From an uncultured Alphaproteobacteria bacterium (GTDB lineage: Bacteria > Pseudomonadota > Alphaproteobacteria > HIMB59), in NCBI GenBank assembly GCA_902610255.1, contig CACLUX010000001.1, forward strand, positions 124,001 through 188,000: a DNA stretch of 64,000 nt, given 5' to 3'. Both the position numbers and the translations under genes were made by a program. The notes beneath the pieces are model-generated. The model was not told where the DNA came from, did not search any database, and was given only the letters and a program-made list of their open reading frames with translations. Below, one piece after another: positions 37,551 to 47,695 of this stretch. Within the stretch, counting starts at the first letter, position 1; each line of letters starts with the position of its first letter.

Positions 37551-39143
37551 CTATAAATTTAGCCAGTAATTCCTTTGTTCTTCAAGGTTTTTAAAGAAAT
37601 CCTCTTTAAAATCTAAAAACTCCTCCTTTTTTAGAGATGAGGTATAAATATCTTGTCTAACCTGCTCTTTACTTGCTGTTTGTGCAAAATATTTTGTACG
37701 TTTAATTTTTTCATATTTACCTGGCAAATTACAGAATTCCCATATTTTTTTTGCAGTACTTTCTGTGTTAGTAACTAAATCAAGATAATCGATGTCAAGG
37801 ATATTATTATTTTTATGTTTCTTCCATTTTCCCATCACATATTCGTAATTGGCATATTCCAATGCAATTCCAAAAAAACTAGATGAATAAAATATATTAT
37901 TGACGTAATTTTGTTTAAATAAAGAAATAGCATTATCCCAAGGATCACGGTGAATGTTTATAAATTTAGCAAAGGGTAAGTTGGCACTAATAAATTTATA
38001 CCAAAGAAAATTTCCGGGCATTTTATCAACATAGAATTTTTTTCCTTGACGCTGAATATCTATTGTTTCTAAATAGCGGGTACCCAGTTTGAATAAAGCT
38101 TCATAGAAATATTTTTTATCTGTTTTCTTTGCTTCATGTTGTTTAATCATTGGGCGGCAGTTAAGATCGAAAAAAACTTTTTCACCACCAGCTATACAGT
38201 TTTCACTAGTAGCAATTATAGACTCCGTAAGAGTTGTGCCCGATCTCGGCATTCCAATTATAAATATTAAACCTTCTCCTAAATTAGAAGGAAATTTTGC
38301 AGAGAACTCATCAATTTCTTCAGAATAATTTATAACTTTTTTTACGAATTCTTGTCTTTGATATAAAGGCTCCCTTTGTAAATCAGATATAAGTTTTTTC
38401 GATTTCAAATAATATTTTTCAGACATTTGTTTATCAGTCTTTTGAAAATACTCGGCTAAGCAAAGGTATATACTTGATTTTCCCAAGTTGCGTTCAACTA
38501 AGTTAGGATTTTTTTTAAAACTTTCAAAATAGGTCTCCATGGTCTTCAAATGATTTTGAGTAATAAAACTTTTATCAATTCTTAAAAGCTTCCTAAATAT
38601 ATCTCCTAAATGAATTGTAGAATTATTTAATAGGTACTCACATACCTCCTTGTAAGATTTATTATCCCCTTTGGCAAAAAGAATATCTGTGTACAAATTT
38701 AATGTTTCAACGAAACTATAAATTTTTTTTGATTTTAGACCCCCATTTAATTCAATAGATTTTAAAATATTGGACTCTGCTTTTTTCAAATCAGGAATAT
38801 GTAAATAGCTGTGAGCGATATTATGGTAGACCTCTGATCTATCTGGATTAATGTTCATTGCAATCTTAGAATGTTTCAGCGATGATCTATAATCCTGAAC
38901 TTTATTGAAAACCTTAGATAGGTTAATATTAATATCGTAGTCATTCGATTTAATCTCATTACATTTTGTTAGATAAAACATTGCTGAATTAAATTTTTCT
39001 TGAATTACATAATTCATTGCATGAAGTTTGTTATAATCAAATGATTGAGGGTCTTTTTCTAATTCTTGATTAATGTAAAATTCAGCTTGCTGAAACTTTT
39101 TATCCCTCATTAAATTAATTATTTTTGACATAACTTGGTTCAT
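37551..39143 (-). CDS. TPR-domain sulfotransferase
   Basis: N-terminal TPRs; GLIFIIGMPRSGTTLTESIIATSENCIAGGEKVFF (PAPS loop) and FINIHRDPWDNAISLFKQ. Confidence 0.93.
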   Translation of the reverse strand: MNQVMSKIINLMRDKKFQQAEFYINQELEKDPQSFDYNKLHAMNYVIQEKFNSAMFYLTKCNEIKSNDYDININLSKVFNKVQDYRSSLKHSKIAMNINPDRSEVYHNIAHSYLHIPDLKKAESNILKSIELNGGLKSKKIYSFVETLNLYTDILFAKGDNKSYKEVCEYLLNNSTIHLGDIFRKLLRIDKSFITQNHLKTMETYFESFKKNPNLVERNLGKSSIYLCLAEYFQKTDKQMSEKYYLKSKKLISDLQREPLYQRQEFVKKVINYSEEIDEFSAKFPSNLGEGLIFIIGMPRSGTTLTESIIATSENCIAGGEKVFFDLNCRPMIKQHEAKKTDKKYFYEALFKLGTRYLETIDIQRQGKKFYVDKMPGNFLWYKFISANLPFAKFINIHRDPWDNAISLFKQNYVNNIFYSSSFFGIALEYANYEYVMGKWKKHKNNNILDIDYLDLVTNTESTAKKIWEFCNLPGKYEKIKRTKYFAQTASKEQVRQDIYTSSLKKEEFLDFKEDFFKNLEEQRNYWLNL

Positions 39144-39163
39144 AATTTAAGCATATATAAATA

Positions 39164-40126
39164 ATGGAATTGTTAAATAAAATTAAATTAAACTATAGTT
39201 TAAAATTATTTCAAGATTATGTCTCTAATAACAAATTTGATGATGCTTATCGATTAATTGAAGATTCTAAAAAAAAAGGAGATAAAAATTTTTTTTTACT
39301 TTTAAAAAATTGCCAACAATTACTTCATGAATTACCACCAGAGTGTTACAAAAAAAAAATCATCTGGACAATTTCTTATGATACTGCAGATATATATTAC
39401 ATAAATAAGTTTCTAGATTTTTACCTACCTTTAAACTTAAATTATTCGTATCAAATACAAAACTTTGTTAGTTCACTAAATCAATTTTTTACAGGATTAA
39501 ATCCAGAGAGCCTATCTAAAGATATTGAGTTCAATGATTTTTTGAGCCAATCAAATTTTTACCAAAATTTACTTCTATTCAAATCTGATAAAGATTATCT
39601 AATTTTAGAGACTTGTGCAGCTTTCTTTGAGACAATCAATAAAACATTTTTTATTTATCCAAATATCACTTTTTGTTATTTCTATGTAATCAATAATCCA
39701 GAGAAATTAATGTTAAAATATAGACAAAAGAATAACTCTACTGAGGCATCTTACGATGAGCTTTTTAATTTTAATGATAAGCAATATTTAAATAGTGATC
39801 AAAAGGATTTGAGTTTTAAAATATATGAGAATCGAAAAAATTATAATGTAAATGTTAAATCTTGGACTGATGAGAATGTCCTAAATACATATAAAGGAAA
39901 AATTATTTATTATGAAAACTTATTAGAAAATACTACAGATGTATTGATTGAAATTATATATCACCTAAAGCAATATGGAATGAGCGTTAATATAAATATG
40001 GATGATATTCAGCGGTTCGTTTTAGATAATAAGCCAGATAAAAATATTGATGGAAACTTATCTAATAATGATAAGAAATTTTTAAATAAAAATATTGATG
40101 AAACATTACTTTTAAATAAATATTGA
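39164..40126 (+). CDS. Hypothetical protein, weakly sulfotransferase-like C-terminal half
   Basis: 320 aa; ITFCYFYVINNPEKLMLKYRQKN and SWTDENVLNTYKGKIIYYENLLENTTDVLIEIIYHLKQYG resemble the 3'-PB/helix part of sulfotransferases; no PRSGTT-like loop. Confidence 0.45.
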   Translation: MELLNKIKLNYSLKLFQDYVSNNKFDDAYRLIEDSKKKGDKNFFLLLKNCQQLLHELPPECYKKKIIWTISYDTADIYYINKFLDFYLPLNLNYSYQIQNFVSSLNQFFTGLNPESLSKDIEFNDFLSQSNFYQNLLLFKSDKDYLILETCAAFFETINKTFFIYPNITFCYFYVINNPEKLMLKYRQKNNSTEASYDELFNFNDKQYLNSDQKDLSFKIYENRKNYNVNVKSWTDENVLNTYKGKIIYYENLLENTTDVLIEIIYHLKQYGMSVNINMDDIQRFVLDNKPDKNIDGNLSNNDKKFLNKNIDETLLLNKY

Positions 40127-40758
40127 CTATCAACAATAATAATCTGAGTGAAATAACTACTCTTTTAAACTCATACAATAATGCAAAACTCTTAATTGTT
40201 ACAAAAAATCAATCTCACGAAGATGTAAGCGTTTTAATTTCCAAAGGCTTCACATTATTTGGTGAAAATAGAGTACAAGAAGCTAAATCAAAATTCCAAT
40301 CATTAAGGACAAATAACAAAATTGACCTTCATTTAATTGGCCCCCTACAAAGCAATAAGGTAAAGATTGCTCTAAAGATCTTTGATGTTATCCAAACAAT
40401 CGATAGATATTCACTAATTGATGAAATTTCAAAGCAATTAGTTAAGTCTCCTGACATAAAGACAAAAAATTTTTTCATCCAGGTAAATATCGGTGGCGAA
40501 AAACAAAAATCGGGCGTATCAAAAAAAGAACTTTTAGATTTATATAATTATTCTATTGATAAAAAACTTAATATAGAGGGCCTAATGTGTATACCTCCAA
40601 ACATTGATGACCCTAGCGACTATTTCAGAGAAATGTTAGAAATTAGAGATAGTATTAATAAGAAATTAAAATTGAGCATGGGTATGAGCAATGATTACAA
40701 ATATGCATTAGATTTTAAGAGTGATATTATAAGAGTAGGATCATTAATTTTCTCATGA
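40123..40758 (+). CDS. YggS/PLPBP-family PLP homeostasis protein
   Basis: LIVTKNQSHEDVSVLISKGFTLFGENRVQEAKSKF...DLHLIGPLQSNKVKIALKIFDVIQTIDR...MGMSNDYKYALDF. Confidence 0.95.
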   Translation: MTINNNNLSEITTLLNSYNNAKLLIVTKNQSHEDVSVLISKGFTLFGENRVQEAKSKFQSLRTNNKIDLHLIGPLQSNKVKIALKIFDVIQTIDRYSLIDEISKQLVKSPDIKTKNFFIQVNIGGEKQKSGVSKKELLDLYNYSIDKKLNIEGLMCIPPNIDDPSDYFREMLEIRDSINKKLKLSMGMSNDYKYALDFKSDIIRVGSLIFS

Positions 40759-41237
40759 GATATTTATTTATATTTATCCTTTGCTTTTCTATAAAAAATG
40801 TATCAGCTTTGGAATTATCATGTTCATTTGAAGAAGTTCACCAAAATGGAGAGTCACATCAAGGAGTATTTCTTATAAAAGATAATAAATTTAGATATCA
40901 ATACTTTTCTCATAATTTATACACGATTATACACAAAGAAAATTTTTTTTTTTACATAGAGAATAGAGATCAAACCAAATTTTTTAAAATTAATGAAAAC
41001 ACTGATACACTAGAAATTATACTAAAAATTATAAATGATTTCCCTTATGTAAAAAATGAATATTTTTTTAAAGACTCCATCATAAAGGTTGAATATAGTA
41101 GCCAAGAAAAAATCATTAAGAGAATAATAATTTTGTCTGATTTACAAAATATGAGTATTTATCTAAATGATTGTAAGGATGTTGATTTAAAAGATATTTA
41201 TTTTTCTTGGAGCCCTTTTTGGGACTATAATCCATAA
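40755..41237 (+). CDS. Secreted protein, possibly LolA-like
   Basis: 160 aa with signal peptide; small beta-rich protein next to ftsK, where lolA commonly lies. Confidence 0.4.
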   Translation: MRYLFIFILCFSIKNVSALELSCSFEEVHQNGESHQGVFLIKDNKFRYQYFSHNLYTIIHKENFFFYIENRDQTKFFKINENTDTLEIILKIINDFPYVKNEYFFKDSIIKVEYSSQEKIIKRIIILSDLQNMSIYLNDCKDVDLKDIYFSWSPFWDYNP

Positions 41238-41768
41238 ATGATTAATATTATTTGTCATGATGATTTTTTAAATAAAAGTATTGTAAGTCTAATAGATCAA
41301 AAAAAATTTTTTTTGAAGAAAAATTATTCTAATAAGTTTTTTTTTCAACTTAAATTTTTTCAAGAAGAGGATTATTTATATTGCTCTATTGATGATGAAA
41401 AAATAAAATTTAAATTACCGGGAAGCTTTGATGAGATTTTTGAAAAAATTTTTGATTTTGTATCAAATAAATATATTCATTTAAATAATTTTAAATATTA
41501 TCCATTCAAACAATTAATGAAGGACGATAAAAAAAACACTCTTTTCAGTGAGATTCAAAATAAAATAATGATACATTTACTTCTTAATTTAGATAAAGGC
41601 GTTGAAAAAATTGAACTAATAAAAAATATTTGGCCAAAAGACAAGGACATATTTCTTAACAAATTAGATACTCATTTAACAAATTTAAAAAATCAGATTT
41701 ACAACGACTTAAGTTTTGATTTAAAATTCTCATCAAATTCTGGAATATTAAAGTTAAGAATTAATTAA
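41238..41768 (+). CDS. OmpR-type winged-helix domain protein without an intact receiver domain
   Basis: C-terminal KIMIHLLLNLDKGVEKIELIKNIWPKDKDIFLNKLDTHLTNLKNQIYNDL resembles Trans_reg_C (LLxxVW...LDTHIxRLRxKI). Confidence 0.5.
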   Translation: MINIICHDDFLNKSIVSLIDQKKFFLKKNYSNKFFFQLKFFQEEDYLYCSIDDEKIKFKLPGSFDEIFEKIFDFVSNKYIHLNNFKYYPFKQLMKDDKKNTLFSEIQNKIMIHLLLNLDKGVEKIELIKNIWPKDKDIFLNKLDTHLTNLKNQIYNDLSFDLKFSSNSGILKLRIN

Positions 41769-43826
41769 GATTTCTCTTTTGCCAGTGTGATTTGGTTGAG
41801 AAACAACTCCTCGTTGTTCTAGCGCCTCCATTATTCTAGCAGCTTTGTTATATCCAATTTGAAAATTCCTTTGAAGAAAGCTCGTTGACGCTTTGTTTGT
41901 TGATTTTATGAGATCAATTGCCTGAGAAATAAGGGCCTCGTCTTCTTCGCTCAAAGAGTCAAAATTTTCGTTGTTATTTTTGATAATTTCTTCTAGTTCG
42001 TCAAGATATTTTACTTTTTGTTTTCTTTTTATCTCATTGATGAGTTTATAAACCTCATTATCAGAAATAAAAGCAGATTGATATCTAATAATATTACCTC
42101 CATTTTTTGACATTAACATATCTCCATTCCCAAGTAATTGTTCAGCACCAATTTCTCCAAGAACAGTTCTACTATCGTATTTACTAGCCACTTGAAAACT
42201 TATTCTAGATGGAAAATTTGCCTTAATACTGCCAGTAATAATGTCCACACTTGGGCGCTGAGTAGCCATTACTAAATGTATACCGCATGCTCTTGCCATT
42301 TGAGCTAATCTTTGAACATAGTGCTCAACTTCTTTTCCTGCGGTCATCATTAAGTCTGCCATCTCATCGATAAAAACAACAATGTATGGCAATTTTTCTA
42401 TAGATTTTTGATTATACCCTTCAAGAGCTCTTGTGTTTTCTTCATTCATAAGAGAGTATCTTCTTTCCATTTCTTTACATACCCATTTTAATGCCAGTAT
42501 TGCTTTTTTTGGTTCAGTGACTACAGGTGTTAGTAAATGTGCAATATCATTATAAACACTCAATTCAAGCATTTTTGGATCAATAAGAATTAATCTTAAT
42601 TCCTCTGGAGAAAATTTATAAAGTATACTTGTAAGTAAAGTATTTATAAAAACAGATTTACCTGAGCCTGTAGTACCAGCCACTAAAAGATGTGGTGTTT
42701 TACTTAAATCAATTACTTCTATTTTTCCAGATATATCTTTCCCGATGCATAAAGGTATCTTCAGTAAACTATTTTTAAAATTGTCGTCACTTAGAAGCTC
42801 TTTTATTGTTACTGTTTCTCTTTTCTCGTTTGGCACTTCCACACCCAAATATTGTGTACCATAAATTTGAGATATTCGAACAGCTCCAACTCCCATGCTT
42901 CTAGATATATCATCAGCAAGATTTATGATCGTATTTATTTTTATTCCAGCTGCAGGTAAAATTTCAAATAATGTTATAACTGGCCCGAGCTTTACATTAA
43001 TTACCTGTATATCAATATTAAAATCCCTAAACACTCTCTCCAACAGTTCAGAGTTAGATTTAATTTTATCCTTGTCGGTTTTATTATCTTTTAAAACATT
43101 GTTAGTATCTAAAATTTCCAATGATGGTGAAAAATATTTTGATTCTGATTCTTCATTTTCAACGTCTTCTTCATTCACGTCTTCCCTAATTAAATTATAA
43201 TCATCTCTGGACATATTAATTATTGGATCTTTTTTAATTTTAGCGCTGGGTGTTTCATAAGTATTATTTTTTTTAAAAAAGTACGTAATATTTATTCTTG
43301 GTTTCTTTAATAGATAAATAATATTCTGCGAACTAAAATAAATTATTAATCCGATTACAGACAATAAATAATTGACATAGCCAATGTTATGTAATGAATT
43401 AAGTATCTCAGCAAATACCCCCCAAATTTCTAATGAATCTATAAATGGTAATTTAAAATCCTGATAAATTAATGTTTGAGGTATTAATACAAGACTTAAA
43501 AAGAAACTTATTAACCTAATAAATATATATTTAGGTCTTTTATTAATAAAAACCAAAAACGAATAAATAAAAAAAAATATTATTATTAAGTAACCTAATA
43601 TACCAAAAGTATAAAAAATTAAACTTGCATAGTAAGAACCAAAATCTCCTAACAAATTTTGAGAGTTAAAACTTGTTCTTGTAAGAAATGAATTATCATC
43701 TATATCAAACGTAAATAAAGCAGCGGCTGATAAAATTGATATTAATAGAAGCAAAAAAGCGTATGTATAATTTATAAATAATGCAAATTTGTCTTTAAAT
43801 ATTTCAGGAATATATTTACTTTTCAT
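41754..43826 (-). CDS. ftsK: DNA translocase FtsK
   Basis: 4 N-terminal TMs; HLLVAGTTGSGKSVFINTLL, VFIDEMADLMM, C-terminal gamma winged helix STSFLQRNFQIGYNKAARIMEALEQRGVVSQPN. Confidence 0.98.
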   Translation of the reverse strand: MKSKYIPEIFKDKFALFINYTYAFLLLLISILSAAALFTFDIDDNSFLTRTSFNSQNLLGDFGSYYASLIFYTFGILGYLIIIFFFIYSFLVFINKRPKYIFIRLISFFLSLVLIPQTLIYQDFKLPFIDSLEIWGVFAEILNSLHNIGYVNYLLSVIGLIIYFSSQNIIYLLKKPRINITYFFKKNNTYETPSAKIKKDPIINMSRDDYNLIREDVNEEDVENEESESKYFSPSLEILDTNNVLKDNKTDKDKIKSNSELLERVFRDFNIDIQVINVKLGPVITLFEILPAAGIKINTIINLADDISRSMGVGAVRISQIYGTQYLGVEVPNEKRETVTIKELLSDDNFKNSLLKIPLCIGKDISGKIEVIDLSKTPHLLVAGTTGSGKSVFINTLLTSILYKFSPEELRLILIDPKMLELSVYNDIAHLLTPVVTEPKKAILALKWVCKEMERRYSLMNEENTRALEGYNQKSIEKLPYIVVFIDEMADLMMTAGKEVEHYVQRLAQMARACGIHLVMATQRPSVDIITGSIKANFPSRISFQVASKYDSRTVLGEIGAEQLLGNGDMLMSKNGGNIIRYQSAFISDNEVYKLINEIKRKQKVKYLDELEEIIKNNNENFDSLSEEDEALISQAIDLIKSTNKASTSFLQRNFQIGYNKAARIMEALEQRGVVSQPNHTGKREILINS

Positions 43827-43853
43827 TATTTAAATTTAAATATATGCGTCTTA

Positions 43854-44975
43854 ATGAAAAATAAAATCTTTAAATATGATTTTTTAATTGTAGGTGCTGG
43901 TCTAATTGGCGCTCTTACTGCCTTTGCTTTACATAAAAAGAATTATAAAGTTTTAGTCATTGATAAAAATAATGACATATTAAAAGATGAAAGAACTTTA
44001 GCAGTTAACGCAAATTCAAAGGAATTTTTAGAGCATCTAGGCATTTGGGCTAATTTTTCTTCAAAACCTCAAATAATAAAAAAAATTGTTATTAAAGACA
44101 ATATAAACCCCACACCGCTTTTATTTATCAATAAAAATGAACCAATGGGTAATGTTATATTTAACAGAGAGTTACACGAAATTGTAAGAAAAAAATTATT
44201 GAATTTAAAAGTGTTGAAGACAAATATAGATCTTGATATTGATCACATCAGGCTATCTAAAAAATTAAAAATAAATAAAAAGACTTACTCTTTTAAAAAA
44301 ATTATAATTAGTATTGGTAAAAATATAAACTTAAAGACTGGACAAAAGAGTTTAATTTTTGATAGTGGGTACTATTCTCATGTAGGTTTTTTTATTCATA
44401 AAAATGACCACAAAAATACTGCCTATGAAATTTTCAAAAAAGATGGTCCACTTGCAGTTTTGCCATCTCCTTATTTTAATAAAAAAAAATCTACATTTAT
44501 TTACTCAAGTAACAAAAAAATCTCAAATGCTGAAATACACTCCATGATTAAAAAAGATTTTAGACTTTCACATGGCAGTATAGTCTTTGATAAAACAATA
44601 TATAAATATCCTGTAATTCCACATTTAAAAAAATATGATAAAAATTTTATATATACAGGGGACACTTTGAGGTCAATTCATCCAGTTGCTGGTCAAGGAT
44701 GGAATTTAGGAATTAAAGATATTCAAACACTATGTAAGTTAACCGAGCAATATCAATTAGATGATAAATCTTTCAACTCGGTTTATTATGCTAGAAGAAT
44801 GATTGAAAGCATAATATATCTTGGTTTTACCTCTTTGATAAATTATGCATATGAAAATCCACAGCCAATCAGTAAAAGCATTTTAAAGGTTGGATACAAA
44901 GGGCTAATAAATTTCAAATTTTTAAGGGAAATTTTTATTAAACAAGCAATGGGAAGAATTAATTTAATTGATTAG
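43854..44975 (+). CDS. UbiH/COQ6-family FAD monooxygenase
   Basis: YDFLIVGAGLIGALTAFALHKKNYKVLVIDK and YTGDTLRSIHPVAGQGWNLGIKD. Confidence 0.93.
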   Translation: MKNKIFKYDFLIVGAGLIGALTAFALHKKNYKVLVIDKNNDILKDERTLAVNANSKEFLEHLGIWANFSSKPQIIKKIVIKDNINPTPLLFINKNEPMGNVIFNRELHEIVRKKLLNLKVLKTNIDLDIDHIRLSKKLKINKKTYSFKKIIISIGKNINLKTGQKSLIFDSGYYSHVGFFIHKNDHKNTAYEIFKKDGPLAVLPSPYFNKKKSTFIYSSNKKISNAEIHSMIKKDFRLSHGSIVFDKTIYKYPVIPHLKKYDKNFIYTGDTLRSIHPVAGQGWNLGIKDIQTLCKLTEQYQLDDKSFNSVYYARRMIESIIYLGFTSLINYAYENPQPISKSILKVGYKGLINFKFLREIFIKQAMGRINLID

Positions 44976-45618
44976 TATTATTATTGCTCACAACCTGGAA
45001 TGTATTTAAATCAAGAATAGAATTTATCGTATTGATTCTTGAGGAAATATTTGGAGACTCCAGAATTGCTTGTTTATCGATTTTGTTAAATGGAGCAAGC
45101 ATAGCTAATGTTGATAAGAGCTGTAAATTTGAAGTTTCAGCAAGTACTTCCTTATCAATATCCAATTTTTTCATTTTAAAAAAATTTGTATATTTTTGTA
45201 TTAGTTTAGTCCTATCTATATTTGGTTCCATATTTCTTAGGTCATCGAGATAATCATTACAGTCAATTGAAGCTTGGTAATATCCTTTAGCGTTGAGATT
45301 TCTCTCATGTAATACAAATCTGCAAACACCCTCAAGATTAAGAACAAGCCTGTAATCAGGTGTTTCTATATAAGAAGTTATTTTCCCAATGCAGCCCATT
45401 TGAAAAAGCTCATTATTATTATTTTTTGGTTGAATAATTCCAATCATTCGATTGTTTTTAAGACTGTCTAAAGTCATTTTAATATATCTTTCTTCAAAAA
45501 TATTTAGTGGTAGCTTACCAAAGGGTAAAAGTAAAACATTATCGAGAGGAAAAATTGGTATTGATTTTGGCAAAGACTTAGCATTCACCTCAAAAAGTTG
45601 TTTAATTTTTTCATCCAT
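44959..45618 (-). CDS. Lon substrate-binding (LON N-terminal) domain protein
   Basis: IPIFPLDNVLLLPFGKLPLNIFEERYIKMTLDSLKNNRMIGIIQPK...MGCIGKITSYIETPDYRLVLNLEGVCRF. Confidence 0.94.
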   Translation of the reverse strand: MDEKIKQLFEVNAKSLPKSIPIFPLDNVLLLPFGKLPLNIFEERYIKMTLDSLKNNRMIGIIQPKNNNNELFQMGCIGKITSYIETPDYRLVLNLEGVCRFVLHERNLNAKGYYQASIDCNDYLDDLRNMEPNIDRTKLIQKYTNFFKMKKLDIDKEVLAETSNLQLLSTLAMLAPFNKIDKQAILESPNISSRINTINSILDLNTFQVVSNNNTNQLN

Positions 45619-46493
45619 TATTTAAACATTATGCTAGAAAGTTTTTTACGAGCTTCAATTACACTTGTATCATTAAATCCTAGTAAGTCAAAGTACTCTA
45701 ATAATTTATTCTTCGCTGAATTATCTTTCCAATTGGGATCTTGTTCGTATATTTTTAATAATTCGTTAAAACCTTTTTCATTTTCAGATGCAGATAAGTA
45801 GCTCTCAGCCAATTTAAACCTTAAATCTTTGTCATCAGGTTTCATTTTAACCTCTTCTAATAATTTTACATGAGAAAGATTGGAGTTTGTATTTGAAGAG
45901 TTATCAATAAGCTTTTTGATTTTCAGTATTTCCTCATTTTCCAACATACTATCATCAAAAGACTCATAAATATCTCTTGCTTCTTCAAAACGTTTTAATT
46001 GAATTAAACATCTCAATAAACTAATAATAATTTTTGGGTTACCAGGATCCATTCCAGCGAGTTTTTCAAAAATAGTTAATGCTTCGATAAATTTTTGATT
46101 TTTAAATAATTCATCTGCTTCGCCCATAAGCTTTGGTATTTCATTGCCAGGTGTTGCGTCTATCATCTTTTCGACCATTGATACAATCTTGCTCTCTGGC
46201 TGAGCTCCTTGGAATGCATCTATTGGTTTCCCATCCACAAAACCATAAATAGTAGGAATAGATTGTATATTTAATTGGGAGGCAATTCCTTGATTTTCAT
46301 CAATGTTAATTTTTACAAGGATAATCTTACCCTTATTAGCTTTTACAACTTTTTCCAATGTTGGAGTTAGTTGCTTACAAGGACCACACCATGGTGCCCA
46401 AAAGTCAACAATTACTGGTATAGTTTTGGATTTTTCAATTACTTGATCAACAAATTGATCTTCATTTATATCTATAATAAAACTCATAAACAC
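45618..46493 (-). CDS. Thioredoxin-TPR fusion (CnoX/YbbN-like)
   Basis: VIVDFWAPWCGPCKQLTPTLEKVVKANKGKIILVKINIDENQGIASQLNIQSIPTIYGF followed by TPR region. Confidence 0.93.
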   Translation of the reverse strand: MFMSFIIDINEDQFVDQVIEKSKTIPVIVDFWAPWCGPCKQLTPTLEKVVKANKGKIILVKINIDENQGIASQLNIQSIPTIYGFVDGKPIDAFQGAQPESKIVSMVEKMIDATPGNEIPKLMGEADELFKNQKFIEALTIFEKLAGMDPGNPKIIISLLRCLIQLKRFEEARDIYESFDDSMLENEEILKIKKLIDNSSNTNSNLSHVKLLEEVKMKPDDKDLRFKLAESYLSASENEKGFNELLKIYEQDPNWKDNSAKNKLLEYFDLLGFNDTSVIEARKKLSSIMFK

Positions 46494-46596
46494 TTAAATA
46501 GTATCAAATGATTTATTTACAACAAACTATTTACATCCTTTTACCTTGATAGCACTGAAAAGGAAGTTTATAAAATATTACACTATAAGTCATAAA

Positions 46597-46671
46597 GCGG
46601 GCGTAGCTCAGGGGTAGAGCGCAACCTTGCCAAGGTTGAAGTCGAGGGTTCGAATCCCTTCGCCCGCTCCA
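46597..46671 (+). tRNA. tRNA-Gly (GCC), CCA encoded
   Basis: GCGGGCG TA GCTCAGGGGTAGAGC GCAACCTTGCCAAGGTTG AAGTC GAGGGTTCGAATCCCTT CGCCCGC T CCA folds as a full cloverleaf with anticodon GCC. Confidence 0.98.
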
Positions 46672-46803
46672 AAAACACACTAATTATCTAATTTTTTTTA
46701 TCTTTTTAGCTTTGAGATCAATTAAATTATTTAGTTTATTAACTGATTAATTAGACTAAAAAATCTTTGAAATTAAACTGATAAATATAAATAGTGTGTT
46801 TTT
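46671..46803. repeat. Inverted repeat, 12-bp arms, about 109-bp spacer, beginning at the tRNA-Gly CCA end
   Basis: AAAAACACACTA (46671-46682) and TAGTGTGTTTTT (46792-46803) are exact reverse complements. Confidence 0.75.
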
Positions 46804-46808
46804 TAAAA

Positions 46809-47495
46809 TTATCGAGGTATTTTAGAAAAATATTCTATCCAATATTTAACTTCTCTTATATCCACTGATAATATCTCATTTGAAAAACCAAATCTTCCAA
46901 CTAATTTGATTTTAAAAAATTTACTAAGTATATGATATCTATATCTATGCTTATAATCATCAATGATTAAATTAAAATTATGTTTTTTTTTATTTATTAA
47001 AAATCTATACAAATATAATGCGCATAAAACTCTATACCTGCCATCTATTAAGATTAAATCTGGTATAATTCTATTTTTATTTAAATAAATCAAAGGCTCA
47101 TAGCACATTTTTTTTGCCTTATTAGAAATAAAATATTTTCTTACATTAAAAATTATTGGTTCGTTTGCTCCAATTGGATGTCCATAATAATCAGTATAAC
47201 CAATATTTTTGAATTTAATATTTTTACTTAATTTACGCATGTATAAGTAAAATCCTTTATCGCACTCAACGGATAAGATATTTTTTTTCTTTCTTTCTGC
47301 TAGAATGGTAGAGGATCCTGAACCATATTCTAAATAAAAATTTGATTTTCCTAATAGATCCTCAAATAAGATATTTTCATGATAACCAAAAGATATGTTT
47401 TGTGAAACATTATATTTATTGCCCAAGATACCATGATATCTAAGAACACTATAAATTATCTTTGAAAAGAGATAAAAAAATTTTCTAATATTCAT
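46809..47495 (-). CDS. Methyltransferase-like hypothetical protein
   Basis: YLEYGSGSSTILAERKKKNILSVECDKGFYLYM...PDLILIDGRYRVLCALYLYRFL resembles class I MTase motifs. Confidence 0.6.
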   Translation of the reverse strand: MNIRKFFYLFSKIIYSVLRYHGILGNKYNVSQNISFGYHENILFEDLLGKSNFYLEYGSGSSTILAERKKKNILSVECDKGFYLYMRKLSKNIKFKNIGYTDYYGHPIGANEPIIFNVRKYFISNKAKKMCYEPLIYLNKNRIIPDLILIDGRYRVLCALYLYRFLINKKKHNFNLIIDDYKHRYRYHILSKFFKIKLVGRFGFSNEILSVDIREVKYWIEYFSKIPR

Positions 47496-47695
47496 TAATT
47501 TTCTAAATTTTTTTAATTTATAAAAAATTTTGAAATGACTATATATCTTTATTTATTTATTGAAATTAAAATAAATTTAATTTTTTTTTAACGTTTATTT
47601 TTTTTTTGTATTTTCTGTGGTATTAAATTATTCAATGGAACTAAATTATCACAAATAACCAATGGTTTACAAAAAACTATTTATGACTATTTATA

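Noticed and set aside
47496-47695. Extremely AT-rich spacer considered as an alternative origin
   Set aside because: No DnaA-box-like motif or origin synteny; the maf/rho spacer is far better supported.
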